A stretch of 64,000 nt of DNA from Heligmosomoides polygyrus polygyrus (GCA_947396885.1 OX377205.1:70404969-70468968); one strand, 5' to 3'. Positions 21,986 to 34,534 are shown, numbered from the stretch's first letter. Notes: a model not told the origin generated them from the letters alone. Numbers and translations are program-made.

Positions 21986-22899
21986 CAACACCATCCATCC
22001 GAAGCTTTTGCTAAAAATATGCTCAAGTTGAAAAATAAACAGTGGCGGCATCGTTAGGGCTCCTAGTTTCCCCCAGTCAAGCCGATTTCTTGAATAGAAA
22101 TTTATTCGTGGTTGGCGTCCTACTAGCATCCTGAACCCAGTGCTCCTCACGCTGTTTAATGTTGGAAGATTACGGACATCTTCTAAGCCGATAATGTCAT
22201 ATCTCGACCTAGTCCTAGGTGATAAAGCTGTTTGAGCTCTAATAAGTTAAGCAAAGACAAGCGCCTTTATCACAAGCGGCTACCACTCAATTGATAAGCC
22301 GTTGCTTTCGTTTTAATCGCCCAAATAGAGGATGCCTAGACAGGTTTGAAGAAAGTTAGTAAGGCAACACCGCTGCGAAGAATGAAAATAAGAAGTGCAG
22401 TCCGCCCTTTGCTAAGCATTTTTTTTGAAGAGCATGCCCGGCAATGTGCGATCGAAAATGCAATGATCTGAAGGAATAGTCACGAGCATTCATTTGTTAA
22501 CAGCGATGGGATAAATTGTGGAGGAGGGGCCCTTAACCCTTCTCAGGAGGAGCCCCTTATGAGTACAATGAAGATGCGGCGGGAGATAACCGCACGGAAG
22601 TGCCACAGCTCTGCAAATTCTCGATGAGGATAATTTTTGAGAGCTGGCAAGGCTAACGGACCACGCCAAGAATGAACGAATCGGCAGTGTTAGCCATTGG
22701 CTGGCGCTTTCTACCGTTTTGACTGAGTTCCATTCTGCACTACTCTTTTACAAAGTCCAATATCTCAATCGAACTAAAAGTAGTCAAAATGAAACGAGAG
22801 GTAGTCTAATCCAACGTAGCGATTTTGAAATCAAACTGTACCTCTACCAATTGAAAGCGAACGCCTTCCGGATTGAATTAGGAACTCTTTTAAGAAGTT
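21986..22899. other. No recognisable feature
   Basis: No supported gene or element ends. Confidence 0.35.
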
Positions 22900-23110
22900 G
22901 AAATGATTTTTTGTTCAAGAACAACTTGAACATGATTTTGTTTGAAAATTTTAATTTTAAATTTTTTCTTATTCATTCGCCGCCAATAAGTGAACGAGCT
23001 GTTCGAAATTTTACAAGATTTGTCAATTTTGTTAACTTCAAAGAAAAACAATGGTTCAGAACATACTATAAAGTGCAAAAAAGGCAGCGACTTTAAAGCA
23101 CGTTTTTAAA
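22900..23110. repeat. AT-rich dispersed repeat, copy 1 (second at 43880-44075)
   Basis: Shares AAGTGAACGAGCTGTTCGAA-like, TTTTACAA-like, AATGGTTCAGA-like and AAAGTGCAAAAAAGGCAGCG-like blocks in order with 43960-44060. Terminal structure is not visible. Confidence 0.55.
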
Positions 23111-25006
23111 AGAGTAGGGCGCACAATGCACCCGCCCAGCTCGTTCCGATTTTCATTCTATTAATAGTGTGAATACAGGCCACTTGACTAAAAAGTGTCA
23201 TATGTGTCTTCTATATAACGGCTTTTGTTGTACCCCGACAAGTGTGAAAGTCCACGCAGGCACAATTTTTGATATCAACCAAAGAAAAGTCGCAACGTTC
23301 CGGAAGAATGCACTGCACAGTCTCTTCTAATAGCAGTAAACAATTCTACTTTCCAGCACTTTGAGACAAACTTTGAACAATCTGTTATTAAAAAAAACAA
23401 AATTTTAATAAAAATTCAAACAGTGTCTCTCTTACTTGGCCAGGTGAACTAGAAACATTCAAAGAAATCCATACTAAATTTTCTGCTAAAAACTTGCTTA
23501 GACGAGTTTCAAATTTGACTTAAAAATTGTCCAGTTTTACTTAAAAGTGTCAAATTGACGTGGAAATGACTCGTGAAAATGGTGTATGCCTCCGAAAGTA
23601 GCAAATGTCGAAGCCTAACCTGGTTTTCTAAGTTGGTGGCAAGATCTCATTCTGAAACGCCATGCACAAGTTCGATCTCGAACTTCTTCGGGTGGCTGCC
23701 AGGTTATGGAAGACAGGTGCCAGACACAAGGATGTCTTTTGAGAGAACGTAGCAACAGGCAAAAGTGTTTTATAAGGATATGAGCCGGTTAATGTGACGC
23801 AATCAGAGAGCACTGCGCGTTCGCTAATAAGTCCTCAAGCCCTTCTCCTGTGCCTCATTTCTCATTTGTTCTTAAGTGCCCCCATTATCAAATGCGGCGG
23901 CGAAATAGTGATGCTGGGGTCTTCACTTCTGATGATGAACTGCATTCCTCGACTAAAGTGAAGAAGTCAATGAAATGTTCATCAACACACTTTTGTTGTT
24001 AAGAGACTACAGTTTCGAGAGCATACTCTGAACCATATCCTTTATGTAAATCTGTTAGCGAAATCACGCCCAAGTTTCCCCATAGCAATGTCATAGAGTG
24101 CTCGGTGAACTGCCACTGAGTGATGGAACCATTCAGATGATAAGTTTGTCAATAAAAATTCATCCTGGAGTAGAAATCACAATATTTTAGGACCCGTAGA
24201 GCTTGAACAGAAGTAACGGCATGAGCTACCAGTAAGCAAATTATGTACCACAGTTAGCGAGGTAGTTATTAGAGGAGTTCATCGATGAAGATTCACTCTG
24301 GATAGCGTAGGAATGAGCATTAAAGGAAGGCTTTCATCGGAGCTTTTTTCACAGAGTTTATAACGAGTTACGAGTATCAGTACTAATTTCAAATGGCGTA
24401 AGGTGGTTATGCGAGGAAGGATTCACTTTTGACGCCTATGAAAGGTTTTAATTTTGTTGAACACTTAAGTGATTGGTGAGGAGTGCAGTTATGTGAACAA
24501 CAATTAGGCCTGCCGCAGTTATTCGCTAGGAAACAGAGGGTCAAACGCTTCGCTAGACACAGTAAGCAAGGATGCGTGGGTTAGTCCTAGAGAAAGTCAT
24601 ATAAGAAGGTTCGATATTAAGGTTAATGCTGCCAATTTGTTCGGCGGCTCTGAGATTAGCTGCTGCAACTTTTCTTAAAAGCTTGCCATTCTATTGTTAC
24701 TGGCTAGAGAGTATCAGGGCTGGCATGGATGGAAGCAGTACGAAAGAAATGAAAAATAGAAAAAATAGACCCTGTCCACGTGATTTTGATTGATTGTGAT
24801 TGTGAAATTTGATTGTGAAATTTTGTGATTTCATGTACTTGAGCTATTGTGCTTATCTATCAGGCATGGAAGGTAACTCGAAAAAGGTTCATTTGCTGAA
24901 AAACTTGGTATGAACGCGTGCGAAAGAACGGCCAACACAACGGCCCCGGTTTCCCGTACGTGAAGCAATTTCATCGTCCATATCTTCTGACGCTGAATGT
25001 GGTAGC
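23111..25006. other. No recognisable feature
   Basis: Long AT-rich stretch; a short GATTGTGAAATTT tandem lies at 24780-24830. No gene evidence. Confidence 0.35.
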
Positions 25007-25014
25007 TTGTGCAC

Positions 25015-25805
25015 CAGGGGTGCACAGAAAATTCTACGCGTTAAAATTTTTAACGATTTTTTTTAACGGAAAATTTTCGTTAAATTTCCGGTAAATCGTT
25101 AAATTTGTTAAAAAGTACAATTACCATTATTGCAAAAGAAAAAATCAAGGAAAACTGTATAGTTTCAATTTTAAGAGGTCAACAGCTGAAGTTCCAGGAA
25201 TGCAACGTAATACTGCAATGTAAAATAAACAAGTCAACATCTACAAACACAGAAAAATAAACAAGCCTTCAGCAACAAATCATCTAAAGGGTGAGGAATA
25301 AGGACAGGTATGAAATTATCATTCAAGATGATCACCGTTAGGGCATCTTAAAATGTGCGATCAGGCAGGTACCTGGACTTCCATCCCTTCCTAGTTCTTT
25401 TGTCTGACTTTTCTTCGAGCATACGCAATTTCGATGCGGGCTCCAGAACTAATAAAAATTACAATTAAAAGCTTATCAGAGGAATGTTAACACGTTGTTG
25501 AGCGCACGACTTTCGAGTTCGTGACGCCTGGAACCAATCCATTTTTTTTTTGAAATGTCGGGACCGTAACACGACATCGTGTCACACGGTACCGCACTGC
25601 CGATAAGATATGAAACGTTGTCAACGTGCTAACGTTCAGGAAAAGTAGCTTCCCTAATTTTTGTTATTGGCGTTTTTCTAAAATCGTTTAAACTACGTCC
25701 AGCGGCCGAAAAGATTCTCTTCGTCTCAGCTGGTCCAGCTTTAACGAAAAATGCCGTTAATTCGTTAAATTCGTTAAATCGTTAACCGTTAAATGTGCAC
25801 CCCTG
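25015..25805. mobile_element. hAT-type MITE with 8-bp target duplication
   Basis: The 791-bp element has perfect 12-bp inverted ends, CAGGGGTGCACA at 25015-25026 and its complement at 25794-25805. It is flanked by the identical 8-bp duplication TTGTGCAC (25007-25014 and 25806-25813). CAG-ended inverted repeats plus an 8-bp duplication define the hAT superfamily. Subterminal regions are rich in CGTTAAAT-like repeats at both ends, which in hAT elements often bind transposase. There is no transposase ORF, so it depends on an autonomous relative elsewhere. Confidence 0.92.
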
Positions 25806-26219
25806 TTGTGCACCCTAACTCAATGAATTCTACACAGTGTCAAAAGCGGGGCGTTAATTGCAGGTCATTATCAGGTTCTGAACCTTTCGACGGTCTTTAC
25901 GTTTTTCAGATGTTGTGCAAGTGGCGCTTACTCGAGGAAATCTGCTATCAACCAAGGATATAGTAGAGGTTTAATCTTTCTTCCAATGTCTTTTCTCCGT
26001 CCATGAGATCTTAGCATAAAGAGCGATAAGGCTGCGTGGAATTTTATCTTGAGAAAGGGGTGTTGTTTTAAATGGGGAAGCTGCGGCTGTTTACAAGAGA
26101 AGCAGCAAGATTTCGTCAGTTTAACAGCGTTATACTGATACAGTATCTTGAAGCTGAGCATAGGTAGGAATTTCAGTCTTCCAATAAAAATAAATAATAA
26201 GGAAACGAAGACGATCAGA

Positions 26220-26400
26220 GTCCAGCAGAATCAATATCGGCTTAATACGCAAAAAAAATATGGACCGAAGACTGAAATGTGAGGAAAAGCCATGCGTGAA
26301 GAGAGCAATACTCTCGCCAGAACCTATGACATGAGGTAAGGCGTCATAAATTCGGACTGCGTGAAAGAAAATTGTCGGCATTAACTGATTCCTTACGGCT
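26220..26400. repeat. Dispersed repeat, copy 2 (see 4185-4360)
   Basis: Same ordered blocks as 4185-4360: CTGAAATGTGA, GTGAAGAGAGCAA, GGCGTCATAAA and GAAAATTGTCGGC. It lies directly upstream of a SINE. Confidence 0.5.
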
Positions 26401-26430
26401 CCCATATGCAGCATATTTCCATATGACATC

Positions 26431-26692
26431 ACGGATAAGTGGCTGGAAGCGCAGTCGGAGGAGATGTCGGCTGTCACGTGCACCCGATTGCAAGTCCTTG
26501 GTTTGGATTTCCCGTCCAGGCCAACCAAGCCCTCAATTCTCCTCTGTCGGCGAAATGGTGTCAGAGCTATCTGGGAAGGACACAAAACTTGTTCATCGGC
26601 TGGCTACCGCCAGGCACTGTATGGGCCAAATACGCATTCGAATTGTTTCCACGACATTCCGTTGAATTAAAATGCGTAGCGCATCCCAAGAG
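26431..26692 (+). mobile_element. tRNA-derived SINE
   Basis: Head with A box GGAAGCGCAGTCGG, degraded B box (CTTGGTTTGGATTTCC), the TCTGGGAAGGAC block and the 3' block ACGACATTCCGTTGA; the TTTATC tail is missing. Confidence 0.85.
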
Positions 26693-26892
26693 TTCACGGG
26701 GCAAGCGATTAGGGTGCATGTAGAAGGGCTGCTAGATCTGCGTGAGTGACAACCGCCTTGTTCTAGCATTTTCTTAAGGCATGGAATTAGACGGTTTTCT
26801 AGCGGAAGTCTTCCCATTCTTCCCATTCTTAGGTAGCGACAAGCATCTCCAAAAGGGTTCTCTATGATAGTCGAAAAACTGCAGAGTGGGCA

Positions 26893-27720
26893 TTGGGAAA
26901 AGCGGCTGGAAGGCCCAAAGAACGAGGAACGCGGGATAAATTCGCTGCGCCGCTGTCGACGATGTGTGTTCGTAGCGCCCTTTTACTGCACGATTACTGC
27001 GGGGTAATTAGCTCTAATGAAGCTCGAGAGCAACGTCGAAGCGACTTAAAGAAAGTCGTGCGGATCGAGCGAAGAAAAACAGGAGTTTCCTGTAGTAAGG
27101 CTACTTTAGTACCCGTTTCCGTAAGAACGCATAATGAGGTTATTGACATCCAAAGTGAGGGAAACGAGAAAACCATGAAGGATAAGGAACGGCGTTTCTT
27201 AGTTTCCTCTGAGATGCAGCAAGTGCCTGGACTTCCAGGTGGCCATTTGAATGCGCATTTGGTCTATGCAATGATTTGCTGTACCCAGCCGATGAACAGG
27301 TCAGTGTTTAATCCCACCCAGATGACTTTGGCACTAATTCATCGACCCCGAAGAGGGAGTGAGAAGGATGGTAGGACTGGATGGCAAATCCGAACCAAGA
27401 ACCTAGAATTGGGAATCGTCACCTCCTCCTTCTGCCTTAAGGAAAATATTTCACGAAATTTAGCCCCAGCTGTTGGGTTCTCCGTGCAATTGACTGTGAG
27501 CAGTCGTTTTTATGGTGAATCAACTCGGTTGGTTTTAAGTAACATGTGTTGGAACATGAACCGTTTAGGCTCTCATGGATCGTCTCCCTCTTGCCCATTC
27601 AACAATCTTGCTGTTTGTTGGAAAGTGACAAATATGAAAATTGCCAAAAACAAAAGAAATTATGTTCATAAACAATTTAAAAACGTGCCATTTCTACGCG
27701 GTATTCCGGAAGCGAGTTGA
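26893..27720 (+). other. Long open frame, probably not a gene
   Basis: A 275-codon frame is open here. It runs through a reverse-oriented SINE (27212-27440), and its translation shows no domain or signal peptide that I recognise. It is the longest non-retroelement frame in the window, so it is recorded, but chance or an exon containing SINE sequence are both possible. Confidence 0.15.
27212..27440 (-). mobile_element. tRNA-derived SINE
   Basis: On the minus strand, B-box region TCTTGGTTCGGATTTGCC, the body with CATCGGCTGGGTACAGC-like and GCGCATTCAAATGGCCACC-like blocks; head start and tail are degraded. Confidence 0.75.
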
Positions 27721-28260
27721 ACACGATGAAGCTCGGTTGATTGATTTATTATGTGAGGCCTTTATGTGAAGCAACAAAACGAATTACCAGAAAACGACGC
27801 CTCAATTAACTTAAAAAATCGGATGAGTTTCTACGGACTATCTACAAAGGAGTAATGTGATAAATAATAAAAGGATATGAGAAAACTGAAAAGCATGACG
27901 GAACAGCAGGCAGGAGAGAGCAGTGGGGTAGCTAGAGTGTAAAAGCCAGGGATATATCATAGCCGCCGGACATTTACGGATTGGCGATGAGCCACCACCT
28001 CGGACGGGCGATAATTCGATTCACGTCCGCACAACGATTCAGAGATTCAGCAAAGCGAATTTGTAGCGCGATCTCTCCGGTTTTTCGTCCGCATCTGGAC
28101 ACGGAAGCCTACGGCATATGGAAGTTATAGGCTACATCACGGCCGGTAAGTATAAAACCTCGCACATATGTACTCATCAACACTGTTCAACTTTGTAAAC
28201 TTTTTATGGACTGTTACAACGACCTTCGTTCTCATAGTAGTGATGCTCGATGTAGTCGAA
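27441..28260. other. No recognisable feature
   Basis: A weak B-box-like GATAATTCGATTCAC is near 28010, without a convincing A box. Nothing else supported. Confidence 0.3.
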
Positions 28261-28263
28261 TAT

Positions 28264-28302
28264 TTGTTGACGACGTTTCGGGCCTTAAGCGTTTCTTCAG
28301 GT
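28264..28302 (-). ncRNA. Hammerhead-like core motif (tentative)
   Basis: The minus strand reads CCTGAAGAAACGCTTAAGG followed by CCCGAAACGTCGTC. CTGANGA and CGAAAC are the conserved core strings of hammerhead ribozymes, and such sequences occur in the terminal repeats of Penelope-like elements. Stem II (GCTT/AAGGC) would be short and bulged, and stems I and III were not established, so the call is weak. Confidence 0.25.
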
Positions 28303-28479
28303 CTAAAAGTATCATGTCGCCGATACATTATACACTACACAAGATGCACTCAACAGCAACACGCATTACTGACCTGGCTGGTTATACGGGAAGGAAGAGG
28401 GGGAGGGCCAAGGACTTCGAGTAACGTGGCTTGACAGTAAATTAGGTGCAGTGATCTCTGGGCCGCTTATATAGTAGAA

Positions 28480-30560
28480 GGTGGAGAATTTCTGTAAGGA
28501 AGATCACACCTTCTACAAGGTGATCGTTGGCAACTTCAACGCCAAGAACGGGTCATGAAGGTCGCCGGAAGAGCTTCACATCGGAGCCCACGGTTTGGGG
28601 TGAAACGAGCAAGGTGAAAGGCTGTCTGAGTTTATCATGTCGAAACACCATCCATTGAAACTCGTAGTTCCGAAAGCCTCCCTCCCTACGATGGACCTGC
28701 GTATCTCCCGGTGGCCAGTTCCACAACGAGATCGACCACATCATCTTCAATCGCAAGTATTGCCTGACCGACGTCTCCGTTGTCCCCAAGTTCTACACGG
28801 GATCGGACCATTGCCTCCTTCGCGCGAGGTGCCGCTTTCACCTCAAGGAGAGAAGGCCGCAGTGTTCAAGAAGAGGAGTTCCAGAACAACTATCAACTGG
28901 GACACGTACACCTCTCACGTACACCTTTGGGAAAACAGCGTCATGGACAACATCGACGAGACCGCTTCGCGCACCATCTCCACGATAGTGCTACGGGAGC
29001 CGAGAGCTTGAAGACCACGAAGAGACGTCTGTCTCCGGAAACTCTCGAGTTGATACGCCATCGTGGAGCGGCACGAGCGTCAGGCAACTACCAACTGAAG
29101 TCCGAGCTTGCGAAGCTATACAGAACGGCGATAAAGGAGGATCTTAAGGAGAAAAGGAAGGAAGTGTCGGCTGAAGCTGCAGAGGCAGGGTTGAGCATCC
29201 GCAATGCCCGCCAAAACTTCGCCAACATCAAGACCAAGATGACCGCTATCCGTCGTCCTAACGGAACCGTTATCCTTTCCAGAAGAACCATGGAGAAAGT
29301 CATCCACGACTTCTACTCCGATATCTTCGATAGCCACGTCCACCTGCCCCATGCCATTTTCCTCAGGATGGATACGTCGTTCCCTCCTTCTCCCTTCCGA
29401 GATCCGAGACGCCATGTCGTCGGTGAAGAAACGGAGAGCACCCGGTCCTGACAGGATCAGACCCGAACACCTGAAGAATCTCCCGCCAGCGCTCATTAAC
29501 ATCTTAGCGCGGCTTTTCACCCGCTACCTGTCGGAGTGCAAGGTTCCATCTCATTGGAAGACCAGCAGGACCGTCTTGCTGTACAAAAAGGGAGACGTGC
29601 ACGACATTGACAACTATAGCCCGATCTGCCTGCTGTCCGTAGTCTACAAGCTGTTCACTCGAGTGATCCTGAATAGGAATAGCAGAACGCTGGACGAAGG
29701 ACAGTCATGCGAACAAGCAGGATTTCGGAGAGGATTCAGCACGATCGACCAAAAGCACACCGTTACGAAGCTCATCGAAGTATCGCGAGAGTACAAGCTG
29801 CCGCTGTGCCTTACGTTCACCAACCTGAAGAAGGCATTCGACTCCGTTGAAACGGAAGCTGTTATCGAAGCACTGCTTACTCAGGGCCTCCCTATTCAGC
29901 ACTTCAGAGACCTTCGAGACCTGTACAGTGGATTCACGACCAAAATCTCACCATTCTACATCGACGTCGTCATCGAGGTGAAGAGAGGGGTTTGGCAAGG
30001 GGATACCATATTCCCGAAGCTCTTCAGCGCCACCCTCGAAAACATCATGCGCGAACTAGAGTGGGAGGATATGGGAGTGATGATCGACTGCCAGCAGCTG
30101 CACCATCTTCGCTTCGCTGACGACATCGTGCTCAAAACACCGAGCATCAGCCAGGCGGAGCGAATGCTGGACTTCGATCGCGTATGTGGGAACGTTGGAC
30201 TGCAGTTGAATCTTACGAGGACGATGATCATGAGGAACGGACAAATTTCTGATGCCCCATTCTCGCTCAACGGAACGAGCATCTCCGAATGGTACAGCTA
30301 CGTGTATCTGGGTCAGGAAGTCACCGGCTAAACGAGAGCCGTTACCGACTGGATTCCGCGGGATGTCAAGAGAACACCAAGACGTCCACCAACTCGTTGT
30401 TCGGACTCATTGGTGAAAACCCTGAACGACCGATATGATGACGCTCTTGGTGTACGTCGAGCGAGGAGGATCCATTGGAGCACTCTGGCACGCGACAAGG
30501 ACGAATGGCGCCCGCTCGAGCAGGTCGATGATCAACGGGACGACAGAGGATACAGGCGAT
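28480..30560 (+). pseudogene. LINE family 2, 5'-truncated and internally deleted copy
   Basis: This is the longest copy of the second LINE family. It begins inside the endonuclease domain (FYKVIVGNFNAKNG; full families have GDFNAK), continues through the endonuclease C-terminus and linker in several shifted frames, and has an open RT frame at 29351-30331. RT motifs are LCLTFTNLKKAFDSV (A; Asp replaced by Asn), KRGVWQGDTIFPKLF (B; R to W and S to F) and LRFADDIVLK (C). After YVYLGQEVTG a stop follows and the thumb region is deleted; the sequence resumes at [14 protein letters not shown] and ends near 30560 with a degraded tail. Compared with 63592-64000 about 130 codons are missing. It is non-functional. 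RTE-like affiliation is inferred from the APE endonuclease and the microsatellite tail. Confidence 0.88.
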
Positions 30561-30599
30561 TTATCTTACATCGACGTCGTCATATGCCGCTTAATTAGT

Positions 30600-31136
30600 A
30601 TTAAGCGTTGAAAAAAAGACTCTATCGATGGAGATTCTATGAAAGATGTGCTTAATAGTCATCTGTTTTGAGCATTTCTAGGCATCTTCTTATACTTCTG
30701 TCTCGCGCTGTGAATTGCCTTGGCCACTGCTGCGTCGTAAAAGAACCGAGATGAGTAATTTCATTCTTTTTCTTCTTCTTTCAATTAAGTTGCTGTGTTC
30801 TCGACATGCTAAATGGTTGTAGATGGTTGAACGGGGCTGACATTGCAATTGTTGTGTGTGTGACATAGACTTCTCAGACTTTCTCCATCATACAGACTAT
30901 GATATTTAAGACGGTTTTCTTATGTTTACCTTTAGTATCTGCATGGAAAACAAATACGGTTTCAGTCGGTGGAAATGTGCTGTTTCTTATGTACTGGTTG
31001 AGAAGCTGAACTTCCTAAAATACGTTGATGTCTCCACAAAATCTTGTAGAACTTAGTGTGGAGAGCATGTCAAGGTAATAGCTAACATTGGCCTCTACTA
31101 TTTATTATTTGTATGCATATCCTATCCTTTATATTC
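30600..31136. other. No recognisable feature
   Basis: AT-rich flank between the LINE and the first mariner. Confidence 0.35.
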
Positions 31137-31138
31137 TA

Positions 31139-33136
31139 TTAGGTTGTTCGAAAAGCCTTGCAGCACTTTACGCTACCGCCTGTTAAATTGTTATAGCTCT
31201 TACAGTGTTGATCTTGTGTGGTACCATACCTTCTCGAAGCCTCCTCAAGCATACTATATAAGGCTTCGTCGACTACGAATAGAGCAACAATGTCATCGAT
31301 AAGTAGTAGCGGCATGCTACGACCTACATTATTATTATTTATTACATGAAAAAGTTTTATGTGTTACAACAATATAACTCCTAAGAGAAAGAAATGCGGA
31401 AAACAAACAACATCAGAACATCATAATAAAGGAAGTTAGGAGAAAACAGAAATAAAAAAAATAAAACACGGGAAGGAAATGTAGGCCAAATTTGTCTATG
31501 AGAGATGCATCATGTCCACGTTTAGCAAGGTGTTTGTTAACGATGGATTTAAAAACATTTAGGGATGTTGGTAAAGCCTGGTTTTTGGAAAATTTTATAT
31601 AAGCTGCAGTAGCTCTGTTCACGAAGAACTGGGTCCTACATGCAAGCTTGGCTCTGGGTATGAACAGCTTTATTGTGGCACCACGAGTTGAAGATTGCCT
31701 GAGATTAAGGAAACCCTCCGCTGCAATTGCGCAGGCACCAGTCATTATTTTGTGAATCATTAGGAGGTCAAACATTTGCCTACGATCAGCCAGCGTCCGC
31801 AACCCTAGCTGGATGTTTCTTGACTTCCAGGACGGAAAATCGAGATAAGAAAACCCTAACTTCCTAATGAAGAGCTTCCTGGTGAAACTGTTTTGGACCT
31901 TCTCCAATCTTTCAATAATTTTTACTTTATAGGGATTGAAAACGACTGTGCCATATTCCAGAATGGGGCGAATGTATGTCTTGTAAGCTCGAAGAAGTAC
32001 TGCAGGGTCATCCGTAGCAAGGGCTCTAAACAGTTGATGCACCAACGAGAGTGCTTTAACTGCTAGGTTTTCACAGTGGGCATCAAAACTTAAATTCTGA
32101 GTTATAAGAAACCCTAGATAATTTACTTCTTCAACTTCTGTGATAGGTGTTCCTTCAATATAGTAGATCTTTGAACTGTTTCTCCTATCAATGCGTAACA
32201 GAAGGGTTTTTTCTTTCGAGAGAGGTAAGTCCCATTCATTTGCCCAATCGTATACAATGGACAGGGCCGTCTGCAGCGCTTCCGAGCCCATACTAGCATC
32301 AAGGTTTTGATAGAGCTTAAGATCGTCAGCAAACGCAACGCATTTGACACCAGTCTCTTCCACAAGCATGGGAAGCTCGTGCGTGTATATAATGAATAAA
32401 ACCGGAGAAAGAACTCCACCTTGTGGAACATCTACTACGCATCTATTACGCATACATCTAGTACGCATTTCTGCAAGGCCATTCCAATAAGGACTCCAGC
32501 CTCCAACATCTGCGCTGATTTCAACGAGGAAGTCATTCCCTATTCCACAATGCCCCGTTGGTATCACCGCTTCAAGGCTGGAGATATCTTTCTCGAAGAT
32601 CGACCTCGTTCTGGACGCCCCTCTGCTGGACTCAGAAGGCATGCTTTACTGGGAGTTGAGGAATAGTGAGACTACAGCCCCAGCATCTTTCTTCGCCACT
32701 CAGCTCCGGAGCTTGGCCGACGCCATGCGCCAAGACGTCCACGGGAAAATGTCTACCTGCTGCACGACAACGCAGGTCCTCATGTCGCCAAAGTGACTCG
32801 CGAGAAAATCCAGGAGTTAGGCTGGGAAGTTCTGCCCCACCAACCGTACTCTCCAGACCTCGCTCCTTCTGACTACCATCTGCTCAGAGCTCTGATGCAG
32901 CATCTTCGAGGTAGAGAGTTCGATGGTCGACGTCAACTGGAAATGGAGGTTTCTGAATTGTTTTCCTCGCAGCCCTCGGAATTCTGGCGTAAAGGAATTC
33001 AAAGGCTGCTTGAAAGATGGGGCAGGATCATAGACTTGGATGGGGAATATATCGTGGACTGAGTTTTTGTTTTAGCAAATAGGGACAAATTCGAATATTG
33101 TTGTGCTTGTGTTGCTAGACTCTTCAATCAGCCCAA
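31139..33136 (+). mobile_element. Mariner element 1, internally deleted, with nested LINE
   Basis: The left end TTAGGTTGTTCGAAAAG and the right end (complement TTGGGCTGATTGAAGAG) match at about 20 of 28 positions, and TA flanks both ends (31137-31138, 33137-33138). Plus-strand transposase parts remain. The second helix-turn-helix, RWYHRFKAGDIFLEDRPRSG, is near 32550-32620. The catalytic domain resumes at ENVYLLHDNAGPHVAK and includes the D34D motif YSPDLAPSDYHLL (near 32850-32885), ending in a stop at 33062. The region between, including the first catalytic Asp, is deleted. A CR1-like LINE interrupts the 5' part at about 31320-32435. Confidence 0.88.
31320..32435 (-). mobile_element. CR1-like LINE, 5'-truncated
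   Basis: On the minus strand the remaining ORF (to the stop at 31413) starts in the RT palm at VPQGGVLSPVLFIIY (motif B), then VKCVAFADDLKLYQ (motif C, FADD) and the thumb and C-terminal region (YKTYIRPILEYGTVVF, LEKVQNSFTRKLF). This layout is that of the CR1/Jockey-type LINEs. Everything before motif B is missing, as after incomplete reverse transcription. The tail is (AAT)n, seen as ATTATTATT at 31325-31335. The remaining frame has no stop, so the insertion is not very old. It sits inside mariner 1. CTACGACCTAC and CTACGCATCTA at the two edges may be a mutated target duplication. Confidence 0.85.
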
Positions 33137-33138
33137 TA

Positions 33139-34534
33139 TTAGGTCGTTGCATATAAAATGACTGGTTTCGACTGAAAACTTTGATAGATGGCAACATTGC
33201 TTCGAAGCAATTTTATTAATTGAGATGAGCACCATTATAATTAATGCACTTTTCCCAACGCGGCAACAGCTTAGACATTTTATCTGTGCAGAAATCGGAA
33301 CTACGAGAATTAACAAAACATAAGAAGTCATTTTCGACATAATTTTTGTTGTCGAATTTTTAACCTTCACATGACAATCTAAATGCTTGAAAAAAAAAGA
33401 TAATCGGTTATTTTTTCGGCAAAATGTTTTTATTTTTTCATTCAAAAAGGCACAGACCGACCGCTCCCTCTGTGTAACTGACGGCAATGGACAGTAGCTG
33501 GAAGCGATTGAACAATCGAGCCAGAAACCCTGGGAGTTGGTTGCCCCGAATAATGGAATTAAGAATTAAGAATTATGGACAGATCTGGTTAACATGCTTT
33601 ATGTAGCAGAGTTTCGTATCCAAATTCATGCAGTTTCTGGACAACAGTTTTTGAAAGGTGCGGACGCGCAGTATTATTAGGCCTCTCCGATTGAACAAAG
33701 CCGGCTGTTTTTCAATCACTTCAATTTCGGCACAGTACTACTCCGCCGCGATAGTCTCCCCAGTCTTCAAGAACTCCTAGTGGACTATACCAACCATTGC
33801 CTACTATTCGATCACCATGGTCTTCCTTAGATGGAGACTTGGCTTCGGCATCTAACTCTCATTCTTGTCCAGCCATTGTGCAGAGCGACGACGGTTGACA
33901 GAAAGGATCCACTTTTCGTCACAATCCCGTCTAAAAAGGCTCCCTTAGATTGCGCAGCCTCAACGAAGCACAGGTGTCGTGGCGCTTCAGCATCTGCCCG
34001 GCGATCAGTTCGTGCGGGATCCATTTATCCAATTTCTTTACTCTTCCGATCACATTTAAGTGGCGACAGGTAGTGCTGCCGTCAACAGTGCTGGCTCTCT
34101 CACAGTTTTACGCCGATCCGCTTCCACAATGGCTTTAGGTTGGCCGTCGTTAAGGGGTGATGCAGGCGGCCTTCCTCGGTCTCCCATCTTCGAGGCTTTC
34201 ATCTCTACCTTACAAACTAATGGCGAATTATCGGTTCGCTAGCAAAATCCTCCCCAAATGTAGCGTTGGTGTTGCGAGCTGCTGCCGCGGCGCTGTGTCC
34301 ACTTTTGCATTCATATAAGTAGAGCACCTGAATATCACGTTGATTCATACTGCAAAAACGACGTCAAAAACTCCGCAAGAGGAAATTGTATCACAAAAGC
34401 TAAAATGGCTAAAAAGCAGATGTACTGCGCTTTTAGAATCTGTATACAATGCCTGAAGGGGAATATTTTTAGCCACGAAAAACAGACCAGAAATTGAGGT
34501 AGCAAAATCGGCCATTTCATATGCAACGCCCTAT
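33139..34534 (-). mobile_element. Mariner element 2, degenerate
   Basis: The 1396-bp element has related ends (TTAGGTCGTTGCATATAAAA at the left; ATAGGGCGTTGCATATGAAA as the complement of the right end), with TA at 33137-33138 and 34535-34536. The minus strand holds a decayed mariner transposase: VKKLDKWIPHEL near 34030-34050, DGIVTK where the first catalytic motif begins, RSAQWLDKNE-like, and a C-terminus resembling LPRRWEKCINYNGAHL at 33215-33260. Multiple stops and frameshifts are present. It abuts mariner 1 at a single shared TA. Confidence 0.85.

Noticed and set aside
26893..27720. 275-codon plus frame as a host gene
   Set aside because: It passes through a reverse SINE and shows no recognisable domain; kept only as a low-confidence note.
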